NCBI RefSeq assembly: GCF_023343835.1
Contig: NC_064437.1
Span: forward strand, 6,028,001 to 6,092,000
Source: Lagopus muta
Lineage: Eukaryota; Chordata; Aves; Galliformes; Phasianidae
Reading direction: 5' to 3'
Length of the DNA stretch: 64,000 nt
Position 1 is the first letter of the stretch. Each line of letters begins with the position of its first letter. Below are positions 23,429 to 37,519 of this stretch, one piece after another. The position numbers and the translations under genes are program-made. The notes under the pieces were generated by a model that worked only from the letters and a program-made list of their open reading frames with translations, was not told the DNA's origin and did not search any database.

Positions 23429-26400
23429 TTCGGGTATATTTTGAAGAAATTATGCTAATATATAATATCTAATTTTCCATTCCATAACAGTAAAGATCGT
23501 AATAAAATAGCCAGAAAGTATAGCGACATCTAGGGAAAGTTTAGCAGAAGTGCCTCCTTGCTGTAACAGCTCCATTTCTACTCATAAGGTTGGCATTTGA
23601 CAGATGCAGTGTATTAAAAACAGAAGATTAATTGCAGATTTGTGGAGTTCTGTGCATTCCTTCTTGCTCTATTAGGTTTTATCAAGAAAATATAAGATGA
23701 TAATCTCAAGTGTAAATTTGGAGAAATACACATCTTCTGCCAGTGTTTATAGAGTTTACTTGAAAGGAAATTAAGAGGTGTGATTGGAAATTATTACTTT
23801 GTGGAGATGGGTATCATGGCTCATAAATGAATGCACATGTAGGTCACGTTAAAGAAATAAGGATGAAAATTCATTTTCCTGCACACACTTCTGTAAATAT
23901 TGAATTTGGGTGCCTCTAGCCTTTGTAGATATTGAATCTTTTTGCATGTTAAGTTTTTATTGTTCTCAAACTGTTGATGTTGATATTCCTAGTGATTAAA
24001 CATAAAGATTTTCAATGGTGTTAGGGAAATTTACATCATTTGAAAGCAAAGCTTGGTGTGTTACGTTGCTACACAAATACATGCAGTTGAACTGAGAGCT
24101 TGGTGTGCAATTTTAGCATTTTCAACAGTGTGGGTTTTTGCAGCCGGGTGGCATGCGATTTGTTTAGGCATTCAACTGCCACTTCTGTTTGATTTTTGTT
24201 TGCTATCTATCATACATTTCCCTTTATACCAAGTTATTAACTTTTTAACAATAGTTACATTCCATATATTTGGCTGCAGATTAATAGAAAAGACTGATCT
24301 TGCCTTAAAACTCTAAGAAGAAAGTTCAGTGTGTCAGTCACAACTCCAGAAAGAGCTTCTGGTTTAACAAGAGCACAGGTCATGTGTTTGCATGAAGCAA
24401 TGTACTCAAATTGTATCCTTAATAGGCGATAAGTTACAATACCATCTCATTTGCCAGACTTCAGTTATAGGGCAGGTAGGCGTTACACGCCTGCTATCTC
24501 TTTTTCAGCATGTTAAGTGGCAGAAATGGAGAGGGAAGAGAAGAAGGAAGGGAAATTTTCACCTAGAGAAGGTGAAAAGTCCACCACATAGCCTTCGCAG
24601 TGCTATGGATCGATGGTATAAGATGCCTTACTAATTTTTTTTAATGGTCTGAAACAACAGATGCTTTTACTTGCGAATCTACATTATAATATCTCCTTTA
24701 TTCTGGGGAAAAGAGGGGAAAAAGAAAAGAAAAACACAAGCATAATGTTTATATTACACACTCACCTTGGACTTTGCTTAAGTAAGGAAGGTGTCATTCA
24801 GAGCTAGTGTTCTATGAAGAGTTCAAGGGGACAGAGGGAAGGAACTGCTGCATGGCTCAGTGCTGCAGCACTGGATGTTGAAAGCATTGCCTTCCCTTGG
24901 CACTGATTAACTAGCATGTGAGAAGGGATGTTCACTGAGCTTCTAATGCAAAATGTTTCAGAGGAGCTGAATTTTATGTACAAGCAAAGAGAAAAAGCTA
25001 TGTCAGCAGAATCATGAAGAAGCGGGTGCCTAACTCCACTGCGCTTTGGTTTTCTCTCTTTCCCTAAGAAAGGAAAGAACGAAGCTGGGAGGCTTGCAGC
25101 CCCAAATCTGACCCCATGTGTGGAAGATAGTTGATTGATCTTCTTTAAAAGACAAACACCTGTTTACAAACTCACCAGAGCAAATCCTTCATTCTGAAAC
25201 ATTGTTGACAAGGCATTGTTTCGGTTTTGCAATTAACTTCTGCAAGGATACGGCGCTGTAGGAATGATTAAAGAGCAACGTTGATGGTACTTTAATGTCT
25301 TACCAGAAAAACGATAAGGAGTCCGTTGCTTATGTTTGTGTGTCTGATGTCAGCCTGTTACAGAGCCACACCTATGCTGTCTGCCTCCTGTGCCTTCCCC
25401 TGCCAGCACTGGCCCCTTCTCTGGAGCCATGCAGCTGCCACGTGCTGCTGTAGCTGTGCTGCCCCTTGCAGATGTCACCACCATGGGGTCCATGTCCCCC
25501 AGATTTTGAGCCTATGTATGTACAGGTCAGGGAGGTGAGCAGAGGGAAAGGCCCCTGCCATCTCCAAAGGCATCTTGAAACTCTTCTGACTGCCATCCAA
25601 AAGGTTTTGTAATTCTACAGTTCCTGGTGGTAAGACGTGTTTTCTGCTATTAGTGTCAGGAATGTTTCTAAATGGTATCAGCTATTAATCACTATCACAG
25701 CTTCTAATTCTGGTTTTCTGTTTCAAATCTTCCCCCGTTCAATCTGAACCAAAAGTTAATGCCCGCTGGCTGATCTCCAGCACGTGTCTGCACAGAACGA
25801 CTGTTGCCTTTAGCTGGTGGAGAGATCAAGGCTTGAACTGACAAAAGACATCTGTATCTTGGAAAACAAATTAATGTTTATGTTTTAATTTATAAGTTCC
25901 TGGCTCTTTTATAGTTCCTGTTTTTCAAGTAATATCTCTTTGGATCCCTGGCTGATGGAGAGTCAAAATGGAAAGGACCCATGAGAGAATTATCACAATA
26001 TAACATCTGGTCTGCATTGGAAAAAGCTGAGAAAGATATTCAACATCTTTGAGACTACGAGGCAGTTATGAGGCTCTTTAAAGTCAGTCTGTGAAATATT
26101 GTGCAGGTTGTGGCCACCTGGGCCAATCTCATGTTGTTTTGGGAAGAGCTACTCTGCTTCCTAGCATCTGAATTTTAATCTCACTTCAGCATGTGTATGG
26201 AAGAGCTGGGAGTAATATGAGAGGTAGTTGTTTTTCATAATGTCAATCTGATTCCCTGCACTGTCTCGTTATATTGTGATTTTTCCATTTCTCTCAATTT
26301 CCTTTTGGGCACATGAGCTGAAGAGTCAAAAGGCTTTCCCAGGGCTTTCAGCATAACTTTGTCGGTGTTTTTACCAGGACAAAGGGATGTCGAGGATCCT

Positions 26401-27456
26401 GATTTTCTATATTTTCAGAGGAATATTTTGTGTCCTGTTTTAAGTTTGATTCCAGGAGGCAAAAGGGCATTAACTAGCTGATGAATTAGTGTCTCACTTG
26501 AGCAAAGAGTTTTGCTGTACCAAATAATCGGTGTTCTTTAGTAACAGACTGTGAGAAACGCAGAGAAATCACGGACCAAGCACCAGTGAAATTCAGAAAG
26601 AACAAACTCCTTCCAGCACATGGAAATTTAGTCCCTTAAGTCGTCAAGGCTCATGCAGAACAGAAACAATTTGACATGTATAACAAGAAACACTGAAAGT
26701 TGTTGGCCAAACAAAGACGTATACTGCAGATGGAAAAGCTGATGAAAATTGTTTATAGTTGAGGAACTACATGTAGATTTTTCAAGGAGGTTGTGCTCTT
26801 TCTTGCCAAGACAAACAAATCTGATAGAACATCTCATTGCTCCAGGCTGCCTGAGGACCTGCTGGAAAGTCTATGGGCTTTCTCTACAGAAAAACTGTGT
26901 GTTGTCAGTACCTAAGTGTATTGTCCACAGTTGCACTGTGGCAGCTGCAGAGGAAGTGCAAGGTTCTAGGGAATACATTGAGGGAGAACTGGATATTTGG
27001 CTCCTGAAATGGTATGGAGTGCTTTTGGAAACAGTGAAAGGTTGTGAGCTGAATGTTATTGCTACAGAGGGTTATCTGTGAGTTCAACATAACAGTAATT
27101 AATCTGCTATCTTCAGTTCTCAGTATTAGCAACACAACGAGATTAGGAATTGGTATCGTTTAGAACTGAAGTTTTCCAAGGTGCCTGCATTCCTGCAAAG
27201 ATGCTCAGTATTGCCTTCATACCTTTAGAAATACACTGTGCAGCTGTTTTCACAAGGCAATGTATAGTTGTCCCAAGCATCTCTTTTTGATGGGCAACTT
27301 ACTTAAAAAGAACTCTGAGCATAAATGCAGTCCCTGATGTGGACATAAAAGGTGCATTAGCAGAATAAGGCAGTTTTTACTTCCCTGGTTTATAACAGGT
27401 CCTGGAATTATAAAACGGTGTCCCTGAATTCCTTTTATAGATATAAAAATATATAT

Positions 27457-27800
27457 TGGAAAAGGGCCAACAGCATTCTGGACTGCATTAGGAAAAGCAT
27501 TACCAGTGGGGCAAGGGAGGAGATTATTCCCATTTACCCAGCACTAATGAGACCTCAGCAGGAGTACTGCATGCAGCTCTGGGCTCTCCACAAGAAGGAC
27601 ATGGACGTGTTGGGCTGGGTACAGGGAAGGACTGCGAAGGCAATTTGGGGCCTGGAGCATCTGCCATGTGTTTGGCCAAAGAAATGGTGGAGTCGGGGAG
27701 ATTCCAGCGTGCTCTGAGTAACTCTGCTTTGAGAAGAGAGGTTGGGTCAGATGGTCTTCAGAGGTGCTCTCAGCCTTGGTGATTGTGTGGTCATCTGAAG
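27457..27800 (+). mobile_element. CR1 LINE fragment with internal deletion
   Basis: Begins in GGGCCAACAGCATTCTGGAC and runs through CAGTGGGGCAAGGGAGGAGA, AATGAGACCTCAGCAGGAGT, TCCACAAGAAGGACATGGA and GGGCCTGGAGCAT-like blocks of the CR1 reverse-transcriptase 3' region. It then jumps to the extreme 3' end (GTCAGATGGTCTTCAGAGG, CAGCCTTGGTGATTGTGTGG). The middle of the usual 3' region is missing. The 99-codon open frame across it is a decayed remnant. Confidence 0.92.
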
Positions 27801-29764
27801 CATTTATTTATGTCAGAACTTGGCAGCAAAGGGATTCTGAATGCAACAAAAGCTGTATCCTCAAAAATGCTTCCTCATATCTGGCACTCAGAGAAGGTGT
27901 AATGGCAGCTGGTAAGTGCTCTGAAAGTCTCATCAGAGTGATAATTGATTTAAAAATGTAAGTGTGGAAGCGATTTTTAGGTCTTACTATCAATGAACAC
28001 CCATAATGATCTCCTACTTCAGCCAGACTGTGGATGGTAACAGCCTTTCCATATCCAAGCTCCTATTTTAATCTCACTCTGGAAAATCTTGCTGTGTACT
28101 CTACTCTAGAAATGAATATTTGGTGTTTTATGATACAGATCTCATTTGATGGTTTATTACAGGTTTTCTTTCCTTGCTATACTAACAAATCCTAATGTAT
28201 TTTGGCGCATTGCATATTCTGCGGCATTTTATACAGATAGCTTGCAAGTATTCTGTTAGCACCATCAGAACAAGAACAAAGCTGAAATTCAAAACTCACT
28301 TGTATTTTTATTAGACAAAGGGGTTTATGTTGAAAGGTACTTTTTGGATCAGCTGGATAGGGATGTGAGTGTTTGCCTGTATTTTTTCAATCATGAAGAT
28401 GCTGAGAACTAACTCACACTGTTGAGAATTACCAGATCTTCCTCCTTTGGAAATCTTCTTGCCCTTCGTATTCCCTCTAAGAAAGAGAAAAGGCACTCTG
28501 GAAAACAAGAAATTGACAAATAATTAGGAGAAAAATTATAAAGCATTTGAATATATATTTTTTTCACTTCAGGAAATGACACAGTAGAAAACAACTTGCT
28601 TCTTAGTTATCAATAGATACAGCCAAATTGGCTTTTGTAGAACCATGCATAAATGTGTTCTGATCATCATCAGAGGTGCAGTTTGTGCATCAAACTTTGC
28701 TGGGGATGAACACAAAAATCGAAGTCTTTAGATTTCACTTCACTTTGTGAATTGAAAACAAAAAATAAGCCTTTAGATTTCCGTAGCATCTGAAGGTCAA
28801 ATACTAGGAGTTAAAGTTCCCATCTGCTATTACCAATTTTCCCTGTCTTACTGCTTTCACAGCATATTTGCTCTGATTGTAATCATCTGTGTGGGATGGG
28901 GTTATTTGGTGGTCAGAATATCATTTGAAATTGGCACTTCTGGCCAATGTTCCTCCATCTACTGTTTTCCTTTTATAAACGTGTAGCCTGTTCCATCTAC
29001 CCAAGCCTGGCATAGCACCAAGTCACCCATTTCTCAATAATACAAAAAACATTGGATTTAATACATGTGGAGGCTTATGCAACCTTTGTTAGCTGAACAA
29101 ATACTTAGTATCTTAACAATATTAGTGTGTCTTTTGATAGTGTGCTTTGTTGTTCTGAAGACCAAATGCACCCTGCGTTTGGTCCAGGGGTGACTGAGAT
29201 TCGTCTGTTGGTTTCTGGGGACTTCCTGAATGTCAGCGATGCTGTGCAAATTGATTTTGCAGTTGATGTGCTAATTTGGCAAGAGATCAGTTTTTGCAGA
29301 AACCTGCAGAAAATTATTTTGACATGGTGCCATGGTAGCTGTAAGGAAAAAAGATAATTGAGACATTAAAGGGAATTCCAAATCTCTGGAGAAAATACCA
29401 TTGTGGACATATAGGGTTATTTTTACCGTATGGGTCATTGGTTTCTTTATTGAAGGGAAATCAAGGGAGTGAATACGATAGACACAAAACAACATTGTCA
29501 CCTGCTCGAGAAGATGAGAAATAATTTGATAGGCTGAGTTCATTGCAACACGAGACTTGCAGTAAATATAAATTGGATTATTCTCAGCCAACAGGTTCTT
29601 CAGAGGCCGTGGCAGTGCCTTAGCTGTCCTGATCCTTCCTCTTCCAAACCTATGCAGGGGCAGGTGGGAGTAGTGCTTATTTATCTCCTTTACTAAGGGT
29701 GCCATAGGGATAGAAAACAGTGTAGTTGAGTTGTCAGGCTTGGTTTTCTCTAATGCTAGACCTC

Positions 29765-29788
29765 TTTTTTTTTTTTTTTTTTTTTTTT
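29765..29788 (+). repeat. T24 homopolymer
   Basis: Uninterrupted run of 24 T in intergenic DNA. Confidence 0.9.
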
Positions 29789-30138
29789 AATTGGTGAGAA
29801 TGACCTGAGATGTCAGGCAAGCAGCCCCAAAGAAGCCTGTCAACTATGTGTATTTGTTCAGTTAATTCAGCTCTGACTCAAGAGGGAACAAAATAGTTTT
29901 GAAAGCTACCACCCACCCTTCTTGTCTGATGCTCAGGAGAAAAGAGCCAAGAAGACAACTGTGTACATTCAGGCCAGTATTTACTGTAACTTTTATTCCA
30001 TATCTTGATTCTTTGGAATCAAATTTGTAGCTTACTTTGCTTCAGTAGATATTTTTTTCTTTTTTCTCCCAAAATGAACTGCACTGATTTAGTTGCTGTT
30101 GATGACATTAGGCAGCTTCTCATTTCATGTAGCAGTGT

Positions 30139-30153
30139 CCACAAGGTGGTGCC
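30139..30153 (+). promoter_or_regulatory. Candidate CTCF binding site
   Basis: CCACAAGGTGGTGCC matches most positions of the CTCF core (CCACCAGGGGGCGC type). It also sits in a small inverted repeat, GCAGTG...CACTGC. It lies between the RNF11 and CDKN2C domains, where an insulator would be plausible. This is a motif match only. Confidence 0.35.
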
Positions 30154-33100
30154 ACTGCTAAAAAATTAGCAATAAATAAAATAAATATAAGCTGATAATT
30201 CTACCCGAGCATCGCTAGGGAATGAGTAAACATTTTGTAAACATAGCATCATCTTAATTTCTAATGATATCACAAATCTGTAGGATTTTTACAAAAATCA
30301 TTCATGCATAAGCATGGACAAAAATGAGGAGGGTTAAGTAGATGAGTTAATGAAGAATGAGAAATGAGATGCACGTAGATGCAGAGCTGTGTCTCCTACC
30401 AGTGCCAGTGCAGTGCCCCACAGAGGAGGCTGCATTGCTTCCAGTACAGGTATAGGCCGTGTCTGTGTGACAGCCTCATCAGATGCTGCCATGCTTCTGA
30501 TGGTCCCCACAGCCTCATCATTTTTTTTCCTCCATGTTTCATGGCTTTGGAGGACTTGATCCTATGTGTGCAGCTCCACAGTGAGCAGGGACAGACCAGG
30601 TTCAGCACCGACTCTGTAAACCATCTTCTAGCTTGGAGCATGAGTAGATGTGTGTCCGTAGTGCTTTAGCAGCACTGTAGGAGTCAGCACAAGCAGCATT
30701 GCTTCTCCTCAGCCCCAGCCAAGTCATTTTGCATGGATTCACGTGTCTATAGCACCTTGCAGCCAAAACTGAATTTTTTTCATCCTGACATATGACAAAT
30801 TGCAGCACACATGTGATAATGCACAGTTGATTCAGAAGCGGTATGAAGTACCTATGGAGGGGCCTATAGTGAGTGCAGCTGGGTTAGTGTGTGCAGGCAG
30901 GATGTAGCAGTAGTCTTCTCTTTCTCCTGACTTATTAAGAAAGCAATCATCCCAAACTGTGTTTAGTACATGTGATGAATTTTCCGAGCATCTTTCCACA
31001 CAAGATCAGACCAGAGAAAGTAAGAGACAGTGACAGGGAACACAAAATGTCTATTAAAATTACAACCACTGTGCAGAAAGGACAATAAAACTTATAGAAA
31101 ATGTCCTTTGTGTGGATGTGGCTGGCTGCACTGTTTTATAACAAACTCTTGCCTCCCAGAGGAGCTCCCTCCTCCCGACACGTGTTCCGTTCTCCAGCCA
31201 GCCCTGGCCACGCTGCAGGTATGTGCATCAGCAGCACCAGTGTTCTCCGTGTGTTCTGCAGTGGGTAGATCAAGTTTGAGCCATTTATTCATCGTGTTAT
31301 TTTGTACCAAATGTAGCAAGAGAAAGGGATAATTTAAAAACCCCTTTCAAATAAGCACTGCATTGATTGTCATGTTCTCCTCAAATCTCATTTCAGTATG
31401 GTAGACCTGGATCAGAAAGGGAAAAATAATTGGTTTTTGCATCTTATGTTTTCTCTAAATTGCCATATTATTAATTTAAAATAAAATTCTGGAGTCTTAT
31501 AAGACTTGGTGGAAATTATATATGCTCAGGAATATGGCCTGTCACTCTGCTTTAAAGCAGAATGAGAACTAGAGGCTTTGTGAGCCTAGCTTTAAAAGAT
31601 GGCAGATGACACAGCTGCCTTTTTTTTTTTGTTGTTTTTATGGACCATACTTTAAAATTATATTTTAAAATGGTTTTGAGCATCTTAAAATATCTGCATT
31701 GAATTTAACACCTGGAAAGCCTGCTGAATGGGCAGGTCATTCAATGAACAGATTTCATGTCCAAGGCAGCCCTGTATCAGTGCCATGCTGCCAGCATTTC
31801 CTGTAAGGTTGCAGTTGGTGTATGGCAGCAGCGTGTTGCAATTCAAATTACATATTTCAGTTTCCAGTTTGCTTTTTCTCTGACTTCAAAAAAGATTACT
31901 TTTAAGTGTATATTTTCAGATATTTGCTTGCAGGTGCATACACAAAGAGGAAATTATGCTCTATTCTATAGGAAAGAGAGCATCTAGGATTATATATTTA
32001 GATCTCCACTGTGTTTGGTGGGGACGGGGGAGCCAATTATGCGTTATTTTGGTAACTTAGCAATCAAATGAAAATCCTGAACATTCATGCTTGTGTTTTG
32101 CTTGCGATGATTTTGCATTCTTATTAGAAATCCCATTTGTATTTTTAAAACCCCAAAACAATTTTTTCCTCTAAGTCAGAATTTCCCCCATTTAGGCAAA
32201 CACAGATAAATCACAGCTTAGCTTTGTACCCCTAAATCTGTGTCTACATCTATGTTTAGATCTCATTACATATTTGTAGGAGGTGGCTTCCAGAACACGA
32301 ACCCAGGAGTCTCTCAGAGCTCAGAAATCATCCTCCAGATGCACAGCGTTCACCGGAAGCAATTCAGAATGGCAGTGGTATCCTGCAGGATGTGTGCAGC
32401 TCGTTTGGCTGCGTGCTGATTTGCTCAGTGCTATATTATAGATTATACATTCTGGTAATTGTGGTATTATTACTGCTAGGCTGTATCTAAGCACAGGAAA
32501 TGCATATAAGCACTTCTAAAGTGATAATATCCACTCCTGCTTAAAATGTAATATTTTATCCCTGATGAAAAAAGCTTATGTAGTGCAGCATTTGCAAGAG
32601 AAAACAGGCATTTTACTAATTAGTACTTAGCAAGACTTCTAGGAAAAAGCTGATTAATTGTGGAGGACTGTAACCAGTATTTACAGACAAATGCAGATGA
32701 ACTTTATTCTTAATTTCTTTAGAAAAGTCTTTGTAAGGGTGGTCTTGTTCCCACATGAAGAAGGAGACACTACATTTCCAGCTGAAAGCATGAGAGATCA
32801 GTATAGATCTCACTGTCATCAAAACCACAGTGCTAGGTTTCTATCGAGAAGAATGAGTAATAAGTATTCCAGCTATGCAGAAGACTTTGTGAGGCAAATA
32901 ATTTCATCTCACTGATAGAGCAGACGATATTTGTACATGCTACAAGAAAATGATCACCCTGAAAACCTCATCCATTTCTCCATCTCTGTGAGGAAGCCCA
33001 CCCCACCCCCATTTATTTACCTGAAGTCCCTCTGCGCCTGCCTGTTGAAAAGCAGAGTCCAGGAGCAGGCCTGCTCTCCATCCCACATCCCCAGTCTCCT

Positions 33101-33290
33101 GCTGTGGTTCAGGAACAGGTTGGCTCCAGCCTTGGTTTGGAGAGAGGCACCCACTGCTGCACTGTGGTGCTTGGGGTGAGTCAAACAGCCCATAACACCT
33201 CTCACATTTCCCTGCAGCAGCACAGGCCTCACGCCTACGTGTCTACCTGGGGAAAGGACTTGGGGGTGGTTCTGCCTCGAACTTGGAGGT

Positions 33291-33323
33291 TTATTATTTG
33301 TTTATTTATTTATGTATTTATTA
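33291..33323 (+). repeat. (TTTA)n-like low-complexity tract
   Basis: Imperfect TTTA/TTAT tetranucleotide repeats with a TGTATTTA interruption. Confidence 0.8.
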
Positions 33324-35290
33324 GCATTAAGGATATGTTTGTCACATGAATTTACAAATAATACTGGTCAGATTTATTTCTGTTATCAAACTAACAGTGA
33401 ACAGAACTTCAGTTTTGTTAAATCTCATACTTGCAAAATTTTGAGATAATAAGGTGGGTGTTGCTTCTAAATGCATATTAATATGCCCTTGTTTCTTGGA
33501 ATTTTCATTATAGTATTATCTTGGAAGAGTCGCCTGTTTACATAAACTCTAGTTTACAAGATAATTTGGAGATATGTTTCATTTTAACTATGGCCTTCAG
33601 TATCTTCCTGAATTGGAATCTCTCCTCCTAATTTAAACTTGCAATATCCTGTTTAACAAAGGAGCAGCTTCAACAGTACTTGGAGTACTTACTGCTCTGC
33701 AAGTTTGTTAAGTTTGTTGCTGGGATCAGAGCTTTAAAAGCAAAGGTCAGATAAAGATCCCTTCTTGGAACACAGTTGGAAATGAGCTGTAATGTTTATT
33801 TTTTTCTTCATAAATCTACTTATTAAATAGTTAAGTGAAAGATATAACTTTACCTTTAGAATTAACTGTATTTGTGTGCATTGTGGGACAATAAATGTAC
33901 ATATTCTGTTGAGCTGCAGTCGTAACATGGCAATGATGGGTGAACCTTTCCACACCACGTGCAAATTTTGCTTTTCATTAGGCAGTAAGAGATGTTGCAT
34001 GAACAATTTCCCAACTTAAAAAAAAAGGGGCTATAATGTTTCTATTTCACATGGGAAATGCATTTCCTCACTCTTGCATACAATTCTAAAACAATTGTGT
34101 CCTTCTTGAGTTATCACTATGGAGGATCAATTGCAATGTCAAACCAAGCACTGCATGCTGTACAATCTATAATCAGCTGGAGGCATCCAAAGGAAATTCT
34201 GTTTCATTATATCATGATTGGACAAATATGTCTCCTGCTGTAATCAGCAGCAAGAATGTGACCTGCTTCAGCACGCTACAATAGGCTCCAATCTTAAAAT
34301 AATGATTTATGGTACTTTCTAATACTAAAGTTATGTTTCAGGCATAATGAATTTATTTTAGTCTGACTTGGTTTGAGTTTATAAGAGCAACTTCTCAGTG
34401 GAAATATGTATGTTTTAATTGAAATCCACTGGTGAGACCCTGTTGTGAAAATCCTACCATGAGGCAGAGAATGTGTGAGGATCCATGGGATCCACTGGAC
34501 AATTCAGAAGGTTCCCTGCTCTGCCTGAGCAGTGTGATGTAAAACTGGGGGTACCTCAAGGACTTTGAATGTGGTTTAAATTTCTAAAGAATGAATATAT
34601 CTTAAATCACAGAGTTTGTAGATCTGCCTGTGTTGCACCTCTTACATTTACATCTTTAACAAAGCTGCAAAAGTCAGCCCCCCAGAGGCGCTTTCCTCTT
34701 GTTTTGGGTAAATAATCCCTAAGGCCAGGCATCTTCTTTACAGGTTATGTCTATGTACGTTTGCAAACAGTTATTTTAGGTGACGCAGCGAAATGGGCAG
34801 CATAAATTCAGAAACTTTGCATAGTGCTCTGTCAGCATGCCAGAACAAACTTGTAGGGATTTTCCTAAGGTTTAATTCCAAGTAATTGCCAGGTTGCAGA
34901 ATTCCACTTATTCCACACCGGGACTCATCCTAGTCCCAAACACTGTCAGCTAGCTAGAATCAATGCAGACAAAATGGCCTTTCTTCCTCCGGCTTGAGCC
35001 CTCTTATCTCCAGGTTTGCTCTGTCAGGACATGCAGGCCGTGGCCGGCCCTGGGCTCCTGCCTTTGGTTGTATGGCTGAAAGCCAAACTCAACCGGCACA
35101 CCAATTTTTCCACAAAATAAAACAATTTTTAGCAATAGCATGGAGGAAAAAAAAAAAAAACAAAAACTTCTCAGAGTTGTTCAATTATTTCTGGTTTTGA
35201 GAAGGGACGGCACTGAGCAGATATTCAGGGAAGCAGCAAAGCCCAGTGGATTGAGAAACCTGAATTGTTTTTGTTTCCCCAAGTTCTCCT

Positions 35291-35375
35291 GGCTTGTAAA
35301 TGACCTTGAGCTGTCACTTCTCTGTGCTTTGGTTCACCCATCTTTGTAAGGAGGATAATAACCCTCCATGATGAT
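35291..35375. mobile_element. MIR (reverse) or L2 relic
   Basis: GACCTTGAGCTGTCACTTCT, CTGTGCTTTGGTTCACCCAT and TTTGTAAGGAGGATAATAA follow the shared MIR-reverse/L2 3' pattern 'gaccttgggcaagtcacttaacctctctgtgcctcagtttcctcatctgtaaaatgaggataataa' in order and spacing. The fragment is too short to separate a minus-strand MIR from a plus-strand L2 tail. Confidence 0.65.
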
Positions 35376-37500
35376 TTCAGGTTAACTGAAGAACTGAGCT
35401 GTGTCTGGGATGGGCGTTTCTTGTATCTCCCTGAGCTGAAGGCGTTTGGGGTTAAAGATGGGCAGGATTTGGTCAATGCCCTGTGTGTTCCTGAAACTCT
35501 GGGAAATAGAGAAGAAACTTTGGTTGTCAGACTCCTTGCTTTCTACTGTCTCTCAAAACATGTTTTCATGTTAAAGGTCTGTCTTGTGTTTCAGACTCTT
35601 ACAAATATCTCTAGAACATTTTGTATTATTCAGTTGCTGTATTAATACAGTTCCTACAAACATTACTGGGAGTAGAGCTTGCCAAGAGCCTTACAAGATT
35701 GTAGAATCAGTAATTTAATGTAGATAAAGTATTTTTGAAAATGAAAATAAATGTTTTCTAATATTATACTTAACACATTTGAGTAAAACTAGTATTATTT
35801 AGCTTATAAGATACTTCAATTGGACTTTCAGCTTGTGTTTAAAATATTTTGATTTAAACTCAAAAAAAACCATGTTTTGTTTTGGTAGTGTATTGATTTT
35901 GCACGCTTTGTATTAATATCCAGCTACAAGCTCTGTGTACAAAAAGAACAGTCTACATGCAGAACTGTTGAATGCTTTGACCTCAAGGGCATAGAAACTG
36001 TTGACTCATTGTTTTTACTGCATATAATATTAGTCCTTTGTCACATCCAGGGAATGACATCATCTTCTTCATTGTTAGCAGCAGGTTTGAATAACAGAAA
36101 AAGTGCAGCATTCGTTGTCTGCTGTATTTGCCCTTAACAAATGAATGGATATCTGGTCCCAGCATTCAAATTCCTGGGAGAATTCATATTTCTTTTAGAT
36201 GGAGCCCCTGCGCAGAGCTCTGCTACTCACGTGCACACCCCCGTGCAGGCCAGGCAAGCTGGCAGCGTGGAGCTGTGGAGGCGGTGTCACCAGTGGTGAC
36301 ATTGGCTGCTGGATGGGATGAGGGCAGCCAGGAGAGGAAGAAACTGCACACAGAGTGCAACAAAAGCTTTCTGTGGGGTCAGTTTAGTAAGAGCAATCCC
36401 TGAGCTTCTGGGAATCGTGTTTCTCCAGAATCTAGAATTATTAAAGGTAATTCTCTGAAAACAAGTCATCTCTAGGACATGCTAACAAAATGGGGTCTGA
36501 TTATCCTCACAGTACACCAGGAGAAGTGTGTTCTCCATTCCAAATTTATAATCGTGTCTGTTAGTCCTCTACATCTTATTCTCAGAGAGTAATTCCTTAT
36601 TAGAAATCTTTGCTTATGCCTGTTTCGTGGAAGAACCGTTACAGATTGCAATCAGGCTACTGGCAGAGTTCTTTGAGTAATTAACCTCCTCCTTCTCCAG
36701 TATTCTGCTGAATTCTTTTATGGTGAGGAAAATTCTAAGTGCTGCTTCCTGGACAATAAATATTCCCAATGAAACAGAGTTTACTCTGGGAGAGATTTCA
36801 GGAGTGACTGATAACGTGCCAAATCCTAATCTCTCTCCATTTTCCATTGCCCTTAACTCCTTAGTCCAGACAAAACGTGATGTGTTTCACTAAAAGAATT
36901 ACACCTGTGTGGTCCCACAAAGATTTTATGCTGGGTAGATGTTTCTGTGATGAAAGCCTGAGTCAAACTGGGCTTTGAAAAGCTGAAATACAGCTGTGAG
37001 AGAACGATTGGAGGCAGCAGGCTGGTAGAATTGGAGGTTAAGGATCCTGGATTGCCTAATGGCAGAGCGGACTCAGGCAAGGGGAATGTGTGTGGAAATG
37101 CTACCAGAATGGCAGAGGTAACAAAAAAATAAAAAAGAAGAAGAAGAAAAAGAAAGGCAAAAAGTTAAATTCAGACCCACTGACTTGGAAGTAGTAAGGA
37201 ATCAACGCATTGGCATTTTTGCAGCAGTGTGTTCTGTCGCTCAGGTAAGCAGATGGCTCAGGTTTAGGCAGGTTCATCAATTCCAGTTCCTATCCCAAAT
37301 TTCAGATCTGTCTGTTAGGAAAAGTACCAAGTGTTAAATTTTCTTTATTTGTGCTTCTGCAGTATGAAGCCCATCTTTTCTCAGTCTTCTCTTCCAGCCC
37401 ACATTTCCTCTGCAGCATTTTCAGAAGATAATAATGGCAGTCAATACCCCTCACTGTTTTAAAATTACTGAATTACTGACCACCTCTATAGAACTTGCTG

Positions 37501-37519
37501 TCTTTTTTTTTTTTTTTTA
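37501..37519 (+). repeat. T-rich run
   Basis: Short homopolymeric T tract in intergenic DNA; no element body attached. Confidence 0.7.

Noticed and set aside
27418-27717. 99-codon frame in the CR1 fragment as a host gene
   Set aside because: The DNA matches the CR1 3' region throughout; it is a decayed LINE.
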